DNA of 64,000 nucleotides, taken from positions 141,743 to 205,742 of the forward strand of contig JARVKI010000080.1 in NCBI GenBank assembly GCA_036674765.1. The letters are read 5' to 3'. This document shows positions 34,051 to 44,855 of this stretch, piece by piece (the stretch's first letter is position 1; the number at the start of each line of letters is the position of its first letter). The stretch comes from Seiridium cupressi. Lineage: Eukaryota; Ascomycota; Sordariomycetes; Amphisphaeriales; Sporocadaceae. The notes below the pieces were generated by a model. The model was not told the DNA's origin. It worked only from the letters and a program-made list of their open reading frames with translations, and ran no database searches. The position numbers were made by a program, and so were the translations under genes.

Positions 34051-34977
34051 ATGGACAAGTCAGAGCTCCTCGCATTTGCGCGCGAGTATTCTAGCAAGAA
34101 CATCGATTTATATGACCTGTTGGGCATTGATTCCTTAAAAGCAACAGAAGCGAACGAAATCAAGCGCGCCTATCGAAAACAGTCCATCAAATACCACCCC
34201 GACAAACTCGGCGATGCCTTTGACCCCGACAAATGGCAGCTCCTTGAGCGCGGGCGCGATGTCCTCATGGACAAGGACGCCAAGGACGCCTATGATGCAG
34301 CGCGCGGCGCCGCGCTGCGAGAACAAGAGCGCAGGAAGGCCATGGACGCAAAGAGAAAGGCAGCCATCGAGGATCTCGAGGCTAGGGAGCGAGGTGAGGT
34401 GCCCAAGAGGCTGAGGAAGGAGGACGACAATAATGGTATGACTGCTGCCGAACGACAGAGACTGTACCAGGAGGGAAGCCGCCGTGTAGAGATGCGCAAG
34501 CGTCAAATGGCGGAGGCGGAGGAGAGGGAACGAAAAGCCCAAGAATTGGTAAATTCCTCCCAGAAGCCGAAGAATGACACAGAGGCCCCGAACCTGAGCG
34601 GCTCTAATTTACCCGAGCAACAATCGACAAAGTCGGACGAGGAGGATGATCCAGAGATCGCAGCGATACAACGGCGGATTCGAGAAGCCCAAGAGAAGAA
34701 GGCTGCAAAAGCAGCTAGGAAAGCAGAGAAAGCCACACGCAAAGGAGGCGAGAAGTTGCCACCATCAGACGTTGGATCACAGGCTCAAGAACCACCCATC
34801 CCTTCTCATACTACGGAAACACAGGCTGACGAGAAGAAGAAGGTGCCGAAGTTTTCGTTTACCACTCCTTCCTCAACTTCATCCACTACAGCGCCGAAGG
34901 GCGACTGGGCTTCCATCAAGGAGAGATTAAAGGCCGTACAGGCTGAACGAGAAAAACGAAAAGCTGAATCCACATAG
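34051..34977 (+). CDS. CWC23: J-domain spliceosome-associated protein, CWC23/DNAJC17-like
   Basis: Single exon, 308 aa. An N-terminal J domain spans about residues 18-85: DLYDLLGID, IKRAYRKQSIKYHPDKLG with the HPD triad at 49-51, then WQLLERGRDVLMDKDAKDAYD. It continues into a long charged helix (LREQERRKAMDAKRKAAIEDLEARERGEVPKRLRKEDD) typical of Cwf23/DNAJC17, where it follows the J domain directly. The rest is Lys/Glu/Ala-rich and ends in KGDWASIKERLKAVQAEREKRK. Yeast Cwc23 is the J-protein that aids spliceosome disassembly with Ntr1. No RRM is visible. The ATG is in CCAAAATGG context, and the start gives the normal distance to the J domain. Confidence 0.85.
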   Translation: MDKSELLAFAREYSSKNIDLYDLLGIDSLKATEANEIKRAYRKQSIKYHPDKLGDAFDPDKWQLLERGRDVLMDKDAKDAYDAARGAALREQERRKAMDAKRKAAIEDLEARERGEVPKRLRKEDDNNGMTAAERQRLYQEGSRRVEMRKRQMAEAEERERKAQELVNSSQKPKNDTEAPNLSGSNLPEQQSTKSDEEDDPEIAAIQRRIREAQEKKAAKAARKAEKATRKGGEKLPPSDVGSQAQEPPIPSHTTETQADEKKKVPKFSFTTPSSTSSTTAPKGDWASIKERLKAVQAEREKRKAEST

Positions 34978-35273
34978 TATAGTATAATGCTGTCTGACGA
35001 ACTATTCTCAATTTGATACCCACCTAGATTTGTGCATTCCGACATCCGTAGCTAATTTTGCAACGCTATTCCGCTATGACATATGACCATATCTCATCTC
35101 ATACCACGCAGTATCACCCGCAAGGCAGTCGTGCGTGATTATCATATAAAACTCCTGTCCTTGGTGCACGATATGGAATTTCACATAGGTTAGTCCCGAA
35201 ATGTAAGATTAATTGCTCGCGGTATCTACAGGGTGGCGCTATTTAATTTATACTAGTATAACCAACTCTAGAT

Positions 35274-36308
35274 TTACTTCAACCATCTCCAAGTCTTTCT
35301 ACCCCAGCGTCGGACAACATGCCAAGTATCGTGCATAGCACGCTTAGCCTTGAATTTCGTACTCGAGGTATCCGTGGCAGTGGTAGCAGCCTGGTGCTCC
35401 GCAGCCCACGCAGCCCATTCTTCGGGAGCACTCGTACCACCGGGCAAGCTGTTAAAATATTCCCAGCCAGCAACACCTCCAAAATCGGGGTATTCGGCGA
35501 CGAGATCCTCGATCACGCCTGCGGACGTATCGAGGGCCACAAATCCGTTGCCATTCGCGCTGTTAGTCAACAGTCCCATGACAACTTTCTCTGGTGCGAA
35601 TCCACCATCAATGATGTCTTGGTAATCCGACGTAGAGCTTGCGCTTCCGAACCCGGAGTAGAATTGACCATTATAAAAGTCAATCTCGTCTCCACGCTGC
35701 GCCTCTAGATCAGTGTAGCTAAACCCGCTCAGGTTGCTACCGCCATCTTGCAGCGCCGAAGCAACGGGCGCCAGCGTGATCACGAACTCATCGCCGAAGT
35801 CTGACCTCAGACGATCGATCAGCCGGATGATGCCATCTAGCGACATGTCTTCCTCCACATCGAGATCCATGCCCTGCAGGTTGTACGTCCCGATGGTTTC
35901 CTTGAGCGGCCCATAATACTGCTCAAACTGCGCATCGTCGCCGTCTAGACGCTCGAAAGAGCCCTGTGCGGCGCCGCCGAGCATACCACCCACGGTGACA
36001 CCCTTGCTCTGCAGAGTCGCGACATCGCTCCAGACTTGGTCAAATCGGGTGTTATTTGGCGGGTAGTCGTTCAAGTGAATGCCATCTGTGTCGTCAAGAT
36101 GGAATGCCGAGACCAGGACGTGTGTAACTGAGATATTTGCTTCGCTCACCAGTGGAAGAAGCGAGATATGGCTGTCTGCCGAACTGTTGGCATTGGTCGT
36201 TTGATAATAGATCACAACGCGGTGGTTGTCCGTGGCGACGTGACAAGTTTGGGGAATGAGGAAGGGGAAGAGCCTGGCCAACCAAGTCGTGGCGCTGCAG
36301 ACCAACAT
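35274..36308 (-). CDS. GH18 family glycosidase (chitinase-like)
   Basis: Single exon, 344 aa. The hydrophobic start MLVCSATTWLARLFPFLIPQ could be a signal peptide. GH18 barrel strands are readable in order: VVIYYQTT, THVLVSAFHL, GVTVGGMLGGA, LQGMDLDVEED, FVITLAPVASAL, IDFYNGQFYSGFG, KVVMGLLTN and GGVAGWEYFN (strand-8 Trp). The active-site motif, normally DGxDxDxE, reads QGMDLDVE: both later Asp and the catalytic Glu are kept (Glu about residue 151), the first Asp is Gln. Close relatives are annotated as chitinases or endo-N-acetylglucosaminidases. There is no chitin-binding module; the tail is basic (KAKRAMHDTWHVVRRWGRKTWRWLK). Predicted secreted or wall-associated; substrate inferred. Confidence 0.85.
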   Translation of the reverse strand: MLVCSATTWLARLFPFLIPQTCHVATDNHRVVIYYQTTNANSSADSHISLLPLVSEANISVTHVLVSAFHLDDTDGIHLNDYPPNNTRFDQVWSDVATLQSKGVTVGGMLGGAAQGSFERLDGDDAQFEQYYGPLKETIGTYNLQGMDLDVEEDMSLDGIIRLIDRLRSDFGDEFVITLAPVASALQDGGSNLSGFSYTDLEAQRGDEIDFYNGQFYSGFGSASSTSDYQDIIDGGFAPEKVVMGLLTNSANGNGFVALDTSAGVIEDLVAEYPDFGGVAGWEYFNSLPGGTSAPEEWAAWAAEHQAATTATDTSSTKFKAKRAMHDTWHVVRRWGRKTWRWLK

Positions 36309-37919
36309 CTTGGGAGATAGATGTTGCCTCTATGTCGAGTAGGTACTCCCGCTGAAAAGATATTAGGGTATGAGTTGGTGATGAGAGAAACGAAAAATAA
36401 GCTGGAACTGCATTTCGTAGAACTAATGCATGACGATCATCTCTATTACATACGTACATACCTGTCCGGGCTCAGAGCGGGCCCGTAGGATCACCAACCC
36501 GGCGAGCTGGCATTGAGAGATGATTGGATAGACGTGTGAACATACTTGCCAGTCCTGGTAAGCTAGCATTCTTCGACAGACTAGACTGCGGCCGAGCTCA
36601 ACAAGCTTGTCTGGAGCGTATGCGCTGTGCCACCATGAGTCAGGCGCTGGCGCCTGGCGCGTGCTGATTCTTTTCGAAGGATAAGCGAAACGGTCCCGAC
36701 GTCTTACCCCATGCGCCACCGCCGCAGAGCGAATCAGAGCGCGCATCTCACAGAAACGACCCTAGCTGTACCCTGCAGGAGGGTAACCTACTGTTTCTTT
36801 AGGTTTGGCAGTTGATGCCTGCGATTAGGTATGTATGTCGGACGACCCCGTAGACATGGAAGAATGATTGCGGGCGTACTCACGAAACGAAACGTTGCAT
36901 ACGGGATACACAATACCTTGCATCTCAACGGCCAGCCGGACAAGCGCGACAGATTCGGCCTTTCCTCCGAAAGAGCGACGCTGCTCTTATCGAAGTCCTG
37001 CTCATTGTCCAAGGTCGGTGATTATCATTTGTGACACCTGCGTATCCGGGCCAAGGAGGACAATCCCGGATTGAGCCGCATCTCGTGGCCTGCAAGTGGC
37101 AGGGGGAAAGGTATAATTCGATCGACAATCCAAATGACTGTGGCGGCATCTCGGCGTAGCAAACCTGTAAAACGATTGAGATTTTATTAAGTTGATGACA
37201 ATTAACTGGGCAGTTCTCTTCCTTCGTCGAGGCTGAGATGAGGAATTGGAGACTCAGCTGCAGAATATCTAAATTTAGACGGCTCCATTGAGGCTTGCAA
37301 AATGTAAGGCTGGGTGCTAAGAGAGTGCCGAACTTGTAGTCTAAAATAGCAGGGCCAGTCCTGGCTTTGCAGTTTGGGATATGAACCTATTTAATTTCGA
37401 CATGCCCCTAGATCCATCCAAGCAAGCGACAGGGACATTTTGGTTCTTCTATGCTAGATTGCTGGGAGTGGTAGTGAATGTACTCGAATTCTTGCCATTT
37501 TAGCTGCAGAGAAGAGAGTGACAAACTAATTCGGGAAAGAAGCGGAATAATCATCACCCATTTCCGTGTGATTCACAATAAATGCCAGGTGGGTGGGGCC
37601 CTTGCTTAGGTATCCGATAATCCGTTTCCGGCCAATGAGAGCTTGTGCGCCAGAGCGACTTCCATGCGTCATCACAACTTGCAGGCAGCAGATGGTCACA
37701 AAGAGCCTCGGAAGTGAATTTTTTTCGGCCTTGAATCGCAACATGCGATATGCTTGAAAGCTGAGTCGACATTCACTGACTCCTCGTCGCCTGGGCAGCA
37801 GATGACTTGCTCTGCCCGTTTCTCGTTTTGTTCCCATCCCAATCTTCCTGTCGTCAACTATTTATGGACTCGGTAACTATAAGTCAACCTGAACATTGCC
37901 TTTTCTGAACACTATCAAA
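36309..37919. promoter_or_regulatory. Divergent intergenic region GH18/RAD26
   Basis: 1.6 kb. Short frames at 36423-36746 and 37526-37837 (minus) show no family and are rejected. It must hold two promoters. Confidence 0.45.
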
Positions 37920-40900
37920 ATGGCGACTGGTTCCGATAATGAGGACAAGGGTACTGCAAGCCCTACACATGCCAACGCACCTGCAAATCCGAGCGGAGTC
38001 GCCACCCAAACTTCTCTCGACACAGTCTCTCCTCATTCAGTGGCTGAGCAAGCTGCTGCACCTGAATCTAATTCTGGGGATGGTAGCGACGATGGCCTTG
38101 ATGAGGAAGCCACATTGGAGGCGCTCACTGCCGACGTGCGCGATCAGGATGACATAGAGCGAGACATGGCCTACCAGGCCAATCTTGCTATCATGAATGC
38201 CGAAGATGAGAGAGATCAAAAGCGTGTTGAGCGTCTCGAAGCCAACATCAGAAGGTTTGAGTCTCAGAAGAAATCCCAAGAAGACAAGTTCCGCAAGGCC
38301 ATCGGCAGACCCCAGCTCAAGGATCAGATCCGGCAAGAAATTGCTCATCTTGATGCCGAGATAGAGCTTGCATCCAAGGATATCGCCGACTTTCATGCCC
38401 GTATTGAACAACGACATCAATCCAACGATGATGGTACTGATCTGGTGCAGGGTGGCAATCGGAAGATGCCTAACGAGACACACAGGGAATTCTTAATTCG
38501 AACTGGAAAGATCACCCCATTCGCCAACATTGGAGGACCTCGGCCTGCAGGTGTCGAGGGAGAGCTGGCTAATGCACTCGTTGATGCCGAGGATGAAGCC
38601 ATCGCCGAAGACTTCGAGGATGCTGCAGCTCAGGGACCCCGCTCTCACAGGAATCTTCGTGCACCTGGATTTGCTGATGCTGAGGAAGTCGGCACCGCCT
38701 CCGCTCTCGCTCAGTCAGAGTTCTCGCTGCGTCCTCGAGGTGCCCGTAAGAAGCGTCGAGTCCAACCCAGTGGTGACTCGTCGGATGAGTATCAGCCTGC
38801 TGCGTCTCGTACAATCCAATCGGAGGCAGATTTTGTGGCCGATGAAGAGGAGTCCGAGGATGATTACGACCTTACGGAACTACCTCACAAGAAACCTGCC
38901 AAAGCAGTCAAAGCCGGTGAAGACCAGAAGGTTAACCTCGGTCAGATTGATGATGGCAACGAGAACATGTATCAGAGTCGCCTCGCCGACTGGTGTCAAC
39001 GACGAAGTACCGCAAGGCGTCAGCAACAACTTGCCGCCGGCGAACCTATCCAGGAAGCTCCTGACGACGATGAGCCTGAGTGGTATAAGCCTCACCCTGT
39101 TGAACCCGATCACGGGCTGCAATATGGCCTTAAAATCCCTGGCGATATCTTCCCGTCTCTGTTCGACTACCAAAAGACAGGTGTGCAGTGGCTTGCAGAG
39201 CTCTGGGACCAGAGAGTCGGCGGTATCGTAGGTGATGAGATGGGTCTTGGTAAAACTGTCCAGGTTATCTCTTTCATCTCGGCCCTCCACTACAGCAAAC
39301 AACTTGACGGACCTATCATTATCGTCGCCCCCGCTACCGTCATGGCTCAATGGGTTAATGAATTCCATCGATGGTGGCCACCCATGCGTGTCTCCATCCT
39401 CCATTCTTCTGGAAGTGGAATGGTGAATGTGAAGAACGAGGAGCGCATTGCCGAGGACGACTTGGCCTGGGAGGATAGATACCGAGGACGCAAGACTTCG
39501 AGTGCAGCTGCAAAGAAGATCGTGAAGCGCGTCGTGGAACAAGGCCATGTCCTAATTACTACGTATGCCGGAGTGCAGACATATGGGGACATTTTAGTGC
39601 CTGTTAAGTGGGCCTATAGTGTCCTAGACGAGGGTCATAAAATCCGAAATGCCAATGCAGCAATCACAATTTACTGCAAGGAGCTACAGACGCCGAACCG
39701 AATCATTCTCTCTGGAACACCCATGCAGAACAATCTGCTGGAGTTGTGGTCTCTCTTCGATTTCATCTTCCCAATGAGACTGGGTACACTGGTCGACTTC
39801 CGTAACCAGTTTGAGATTCCCATACGACTGGGTGGTTATGCCAACGCATCCAACCTCCAGATTATGACTGCGCAGAAGTGTGCCGAGACGCTGAAGGATA
39901 CTATCAGCCCATACCTACTTCAGCGTTTGAAAGTCGACGTTGCCGCTGATCTTCCTGCTAAGAGCGAAAAAGTTTTGCTTTGCCGTCTCACCAAACAGCA
40001 GCGAGAAGTGTACGAGCTGTTTCTGAAATCTGACGACATGGCCTCCATCTTGAATCGTACTAGACAGTCGTTGTACGGGATCGACTACCTCCGCAAGATC
40101 TGCAATCATCCAGATCTCACTGATCCGAATCTCAAAAATAGAGTCAGTTACAAATGGGGCGACCCGAACAAGTCTGGTAAGATGGTGGTTCTCAAGAAAC
40201 TCCTATATACGTGGAAGAAAAGCGGACACAAAACTCTTCTCTTCACGCAAGGTGTGCTGATGCTGGACATCATCGAGAAGTTCGTAAGTGATCGTCGCGA
40301 TATTAAATTCTTGAGAATGGATGGGAAGACGCCGATCAAGGAGAGACAGCGTCTGGTTGATCAATTCAACAGCAATCCTGAGCTCGACTTGTTCTTGCTC
40401 ACCACCAAAGTAGGTGGTCTTGGCCTAAACCTTACTGGTGCCAACCGCGTTATCATTTTTGACCCTGACTGGAACCCTTCGACTGATGTTCAAGCTCGTG
40501 AAAGAGCTTGGCGTCTCGGCCAGAAGAAAGAGGTTACCATTTACCGACTCTTGAGTAATGGCACCATTGAAGAGAAGATCTACCAGCGACAAATCTTTAA
40601 GCAACTTATGACCGACAAGGTACTAAGGGATCCGAAACAACGTACTGCGTTTGCATCTCACGACTTGCACGAGCTCTTTGTCCTTGGTGCAGACGATGAT
40701 CAAACCCAGACAGGTAAACTCTTCCAGGATTCCGTGGTCAAATTTGGGCGCCTACCCACAGCTGTTGACGATGCCAATCTTTCCATTTCCTCTAACGGCA
40801 ATGTTCTACACCCCGGCGCCAACCAGAATAAGGGTAAAGCGATCGATGAAGGCATATCGTCGTCCTCACTGTCTGGCAGTGCCGATGATCTTACCAATAT

Positions 40901-41582
40901 CGAAGGCGTAGCAGGCGTGGAAGACTTCCAAGACCCAGACGACGAGCAACCACCACTCAGCGAAGAAGCCCGCATCCTGGAGGGTCTCTTCGCACGCTCA
41001 GGTGTGCAATCTGCTCTAGAGCATGACGAGATCATCAATGGCAAGCGCAAGCCCCAGCCAAATCGCGCCATGTTACAACATGCAGCCAATGCATCTGCGG
41101 CCGAAGCTGCTGCCTCACTCCGACGTGCTGGTGAGCAAGCCAGACACATTCCTATTGGCACCGTAACCTGGACCGGCGAGGTTGGCGAGGCTGGCCGACC
41201 TGGTGGTCCATCGCGGCCAAACATTCGCTCTGGTAGAGGTGGTCCCGGCTCTGCATCAATCCTCGCTGGTCTTCGCGAGCGACAGGGGCTCACGGTCCCC
41301 GGCACCGCCTCCCCCGGACGTTCTTCAAGTGGCGCATCGTCTGCAAGAGGCGGGACGCCCACAGCACCGGCGAGAGTAGGGCTGCGCGACTTCGAGCGCA
41401 TGATTCCTGATTTTATTCGACGACACGGCGGCCAAGTTCCAACCAAGCTGCTGGTAGACCACTTCAACCAATATTGCAGTACTCCACAGCAGAGCAGCGA
41501 CTTTAAAGCTGCGCTGAACCGCGTTGCCAAGATGGAGAAGAAGGGCGGATCCATGCGTGGCATTTGGGGCCTGAAAGGCTAG
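37920..41582 (+). CDS. RAD26: Transcription-coupled repair ATPase RAD26/CSB
   Basis: Single exon, 1220 aa from the ATG at 37920 (AAAATGG context); the frame upstream reaches only a TTG at 37896. An acidic N-terminal third contains a coiled coil (ERVERLEANIRRFESQKKSQEDKFRK). The SWI2/SNF2 ATPase follows: FDYQKTGVQWLAELW, GDEMGLGKTVQVISF (Walker A, about residues 438-452), DEGHKIRNANA (near 570), LSGTPMQNNLLELWSLFDFIFP, then the helicase C lobe LFTQGVLMLDIIEKF, LTTKVGGLGLNLTGANRVIIFDPDWNP and RAWRLGQKKEVTIYRLL. KIYQRQIFKQ(L)MTDKVLRDP and a C-terminal winged-helix-like region (LRDFERMIPDFIRRHGGQVPTKLLVDHFN) are CSB-specific. It remodels stalled RNA polymerase II to start repair. Confidence 0.95.
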   Translation: MATGSDNEDKGTASPTHANAPANPSGVATQTSLDTVSPHSVAEQAAAPESNSGDGSDDGLDEEATLEALTADVRDQDDIERDMAYQANLAIMNAEDERDQKRVERLEANIRRFESQKKSQEDKFRKAIGRPQLKDQIRQEIAHLDAEIELASKDIADFHARIEQRHQSNDDGTDLVQGGNRKMPNETHREFLIRTGKITPFANIGGPRPAGVEGELANALVDAEDEAIAEDFEDAAAQGPRSHRNLRAPGFADAEEVGTASALAQSEFSLRPRGARKKRRVQPSGDSSDEYQPAASRTIQSEADFVADEEESEDDYDLTELPHKKPAKAVKAGEDQKVNLGQIDDGNENMYQSRLADWCQRRSTARRQQQLAAGEPIQEAPDDDEPEWYKPHPVEPDHGLQYGLKIPGDIFPSLFDYQKTGVQWLAELWDQRVGGIVGDEMGLGKTVQVISFISALHYSKQLDGPIIIVAPATVMAQWVNEFHRWWPPMRVSILHSSGSGMVNVKNEERIAEDDLAWEDRYRGRKTSSAAAKKIVKRVVEQGHVLITTYAGVQTYGDILVPVKWAYSVLDEGHKIRNANAAITIYCKELQTPNRIILSGTPMQNNLLELWSLFDFIFPMRLGTLVDFRNQFEIPIRLGGYANASNLQIMTAQKCAETLKDTISPYLLQRLKVDVAADLPAKSEKVLLCRLTKQQREVYELFLKSDDMASILNRTRQSLYGIDYLRKICNHPDLTDPNLKNRVSYKWGDPNKSGKMVVLKKLLYTWKKSGHKTLLFTQGVLMLDIIEKFVSDRRDIKFLRMDGKTPIKERQRLVDQFNSNPELDLFLLTTKVGGLGLNLTGANRVIIFDPDWNPSTDVQARERAWRLGQKKEVTIYRLLSNGTIEEKIYQRQIFKQLMTDKVLRDPKQRTAFASHDLHELFVLGADDDQTQTGKLFQDSVVKFGRLPTAVDDANLSISSNGNVLHPGANQNKGKAIDEGISSSSLSGSADDLTNIEGVAGVEDFQDPDDEQPPLSEEARILEGLFARSGVQSALEHDEIINGKRKPQPNRAMLQHAANASAAEAAASLRRAGEQARHIPIGTVTWTGEVGEAGRPGGPSRPNIRSGRGGPGSASILAGLRERQGLTVPGTASPGRSSSGASSARGGTPTAPARVGLRDFERMIPDFIRRHGGQVPTKLLVDHFNQYCSTPQQSSDFKAALNRVAKMEKKGGSMRGIWGLKG

Positions 41583-42218
41583 GTCTAACACATGCTGAAG
41601 GTGATTGATATGAATAAGTTGCATTCTCTGGGTACCACAGCAAGGCGTTTCATGGATGGTTTGCATGATATCATAGGCCTTACGGGCATCGTAGAGGCTA
41701 TACTGCATTAGTAAAGGCGCAAAGGTTGCTCAAGCCTGTACATTAGGGGCAAGATATGGCACGATATTTATCTAGTTAGATGACTAGTCGTTAATCTACA
41801 CTGTCAACCCAATTTCGACGTGCATTGCGCATATGTGATGGCGGTTCTGCAATCTGTTCATTTGTCACATCACCCAGAATCCAGTTGCATGGCAATTTGC
41901 TAACCACAATTAGGAGGAAAATGCAATCATGTTGACAACGAATGGACTTCTTGACCAGTCCATCTTCATTATCTTGATTTCAGTAGACTAAGCTACGGAG
42001 ACCAGGTTGGTAGGTGTGGCGCCATACCACCGTTCTCCTCGTAATTGTCAGATGCCGCCTCTCAGAAGAGCCATTTGAGCCCAGATGATGCAGTTTCCTC
42101 TCGTGATCTCGTGAACCATATTTTTTCCGTCCATCCTAGGTTGTCCCAAACCGAATCGCAACAAATCCCACGTGCAAACTGTGTAGAAATACACAAAGAC
42201 CTGCAAGTAGTGGTGCGC
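41583..42218. other. Intergenic between convergent genes
   Basis: 636 bp with the 3' ends of RAD26 (+) and RPS14 (-). No gene seen. Confidence 0.5.
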
Positions 42219-42929
<711 letters not shown>

Positions 42930-43307
42930 GGTGACAGTAGTTTGCTGTGTCTTGTCTTGGGAGGGGAGTAAGACTTGATATCGCGAGAAGCTTGATTCCA
43001 GTCGGCCGCAAGAAGTTCGCGAGATGGATTTCGTTGGGCCCTGTGAATTTTGGAGCGGTGAGGGGGGGCAGGAACTTCGGAGAATGCATCTTTCCTACAG
43101 CGGGACTAGCACGCCTCAGCCAAAACCCTAAGCATTCAGATTGGTCCGTGCGTGATTTTCCCCTCCACCCACCGCAGCTGCCCCATTTTCCTCAATTTTG
43201 GACCTCGAGAAATTTTTCGGTTTCCTGTCCACCAGCGCTGCCTCAACCATCTTCAACACAACGACTACTAACGATCTCCCCTCGATCACAGCAGCCAACT
43301 CGACAAG
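42930..43307. promoter_or_regulatory. Bidirectional ribosomal-protein promoter with Tbf1-type box
   Basis: 378 bp separate the RPS14 and RPL7 start codons. AACCCTAA at 43124-43131, a telomere-like box bound by Tbf1 in many fungal ribosomal-protein promoters, sits about midway. An inverted CCAAT (ATTGG) follows near 43140. A CT-rich tract before the RPL7 ATG is typical of highly expressed fungal genes. Confidence 0.6.
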
Positions 43308-44855
43308 ATGGCCCCTACCAAGCCCACGTGAGACGCCCTTCCCTCTCTTCCCATCACAGATGGTGATGGCGCCCGGTCCTGGAAATTTTGCAAGATTGTC
43401 GTGGTCCTCTCGGCTGGATGGCATTCGCTCCTCTGCCTTGGCCAATTCTTGCTTCTGAAAACGAAGTAAGATGCAGCCGGGCAGATGGACGAAACACAAA
43501 CCAGCTCGATCTTTCCTGGTGCTTCTCCCTCTTTGCTTCAGCTTGAAATACAGTCTGCAGATCGAGAGACGTCGCCCAGGGTGTTGGGGATGAAGATTTT
43601 TCGAAGTCTTCTCCCTTAAATCTATCTGCCGCTCTCAATGGCCTTAACTCAGTACTGGAAATGTCTGGCTTTGGCCTTGTCAATGGCGAGCATATCCTCT
43701 TGAACTCGCGTTCGAGATGTTGTCGGATGAGTGTTTGCATTGGCCCACCAGAGCCCTTCGTTGGTAACTTGGCGGGCCAATTGCTCCATCTCACTGATGA
43801 AATTCATATTCGAGTCAGCCACCGCTGAGAATGTCGCACTTCAGTCGGCAATTCTCCAACCGGCGCTCTGTCCATCCATACTTGTGATGTGATGGCTCGT
43901 GGACTACGTACTAATCTAAATGTGCCTACAGTTCCGTCCCCACCAAGGACGATGTCCTGGTCCCTGAGACTCTTCTGAAGAAGCGCAAGAGCCAGGAGAA
44001 GGCTCGCGCTGAGAAGTCCGCCGAGGCCGACAAGAAGAAGAAGGTTAGTTACACCGTCATTTCGTTTGTTGGGAGGAGGTCGATATGATGCATAAAAACA
44101 CTTTGCGACTAGACCAAGGTCAATGTTGTTGCAAAATACCATCTTTCGGGTCTGATTGTCGAGGAGAACAACACCTTTTCCACATGGGGAATCCAAGAGG
44201 AGCACCTCGCTAACGGCGTTTGCTTCAGGCCAACAAGGAGAAGCGTGGCGTCATCTTCAAGCGTGCCGAGAAGTACGTCAAGGAGTACCGTGATGCCGAG
44301 CGCGAGAAGGTCCGCCTTCACCGTGTCGCCAAGCAGGAGGGCTCTTTCCACGTCGATGCCGAGGAGAAGCTGCTCTTCGTTGTCCGTATCAAGGGTATCA
44401 ACAAGATTGCCCCCAAGCCCCGCAAGATCCTCCAGCTTCTCCGTCTTCTTCAGATCAACAACGGTGTCTTCGTCAAGATCAGCAAGGCCACCACCGAGAT
44501 GATCAAGATCGTCGAGCCCTGGGTTGCCTACGGTTACCCCAACCTGAAGAGCATCAAGGAGCTCGTCTACAAGCGCGGTTACGGCAAGGTCAACAAGCAG
44601 CGCATTCCCCTCACCGACAACGCCATCATCGAGGAGAACCTCGGCAAGTACGGCATTGTCTGTATGGAGGATTTGATCCACGAGATCTACACTGTCGGCC
44701 CCAACTTCAAGCAAGCCTCCAACTTCCTCTGGCCCTTCAAGCTCAGCAACCCCAACGGTGGTTTCCGTACCCGCAAGTTCAAGCACTTTATTGAGGGTGG
44801 TGACCTTGGTAACCGTGAGGACAAGATCAACAACCTGATCCGACAGATGAACTAA
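43308..44855 (+). CDS. rpl7: 60S ribosomal protein L7 (uL30)
   Basis: Three exons, 43308-43327, 43932-44043 and 44229-44855, give 252 aa. Exon 1 encodes only MAPTKP and part of the next codon. Joined N terminus: [44 protein letters not shown], then [53 protein letters not shown] (the L30 fold), [23 protein letters not shown], and [25 protein letters not shown]. Introns of 604 and 185 nt are far longer than the 50-65 nt seen elsewhere. Intron 2 houses a box C/D snoRNA, as introns of yeast RPL7A/B do. Codon use is strongly biased to C-ending codons, as expected of a highly expressed gene. Confidence 0.97.
44080..44162 (+). ncRNA. snR39b: Box C/D snoRNA in RPL7 intron 2 (snR39b-like, 25S rRNA guide)
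   Basis: Box C is ATGATGC (44085-44091), box D is CTGA (44152-44155), and the flanks form a short terminal stem: TCGAT (44080-44084) pairs with GTCGA (44158-44162), one G-U pair included. The 14 nt just before box D, ACCATCTTTCGGGT (44138-44151), are exactly complementary to the conserved 25S rRNA stretch ACCCGAAAGATGGT. By the box D plus five rule the methylated base is the G of ACCCG, the position known in yeast as G805, guided by snR39b, whose host is an RPL7B intron. Box C departs from RTGATGA at its last base. Boundaries are inferred from the stem. Confidence 0.82.

Noticed and set aside
36423..36746. 107-codon minus-strand frame upstream of the GH18 gene
   Set aside because: No family features, and no convincing splice into the GH18 frame.
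37896..37919. RAD26 start at the TTG at 37896
   Set aside because: The ATG at 37920 has a good context and gives the usual start.
40700..41563. 287-codon frame antisense to the RAD26 C-terminus
   Set aside because: Low-complexity Arg/Ser/Pro shadow of a real coding exon.
43720..43810. Second box C/D candidate in RPL7 intron 1 (GGATGAG to CTGA)
   Set aside because: Spacing is acceptable, but there is no terminal stem and the guide matches no rRNA stretch I know.
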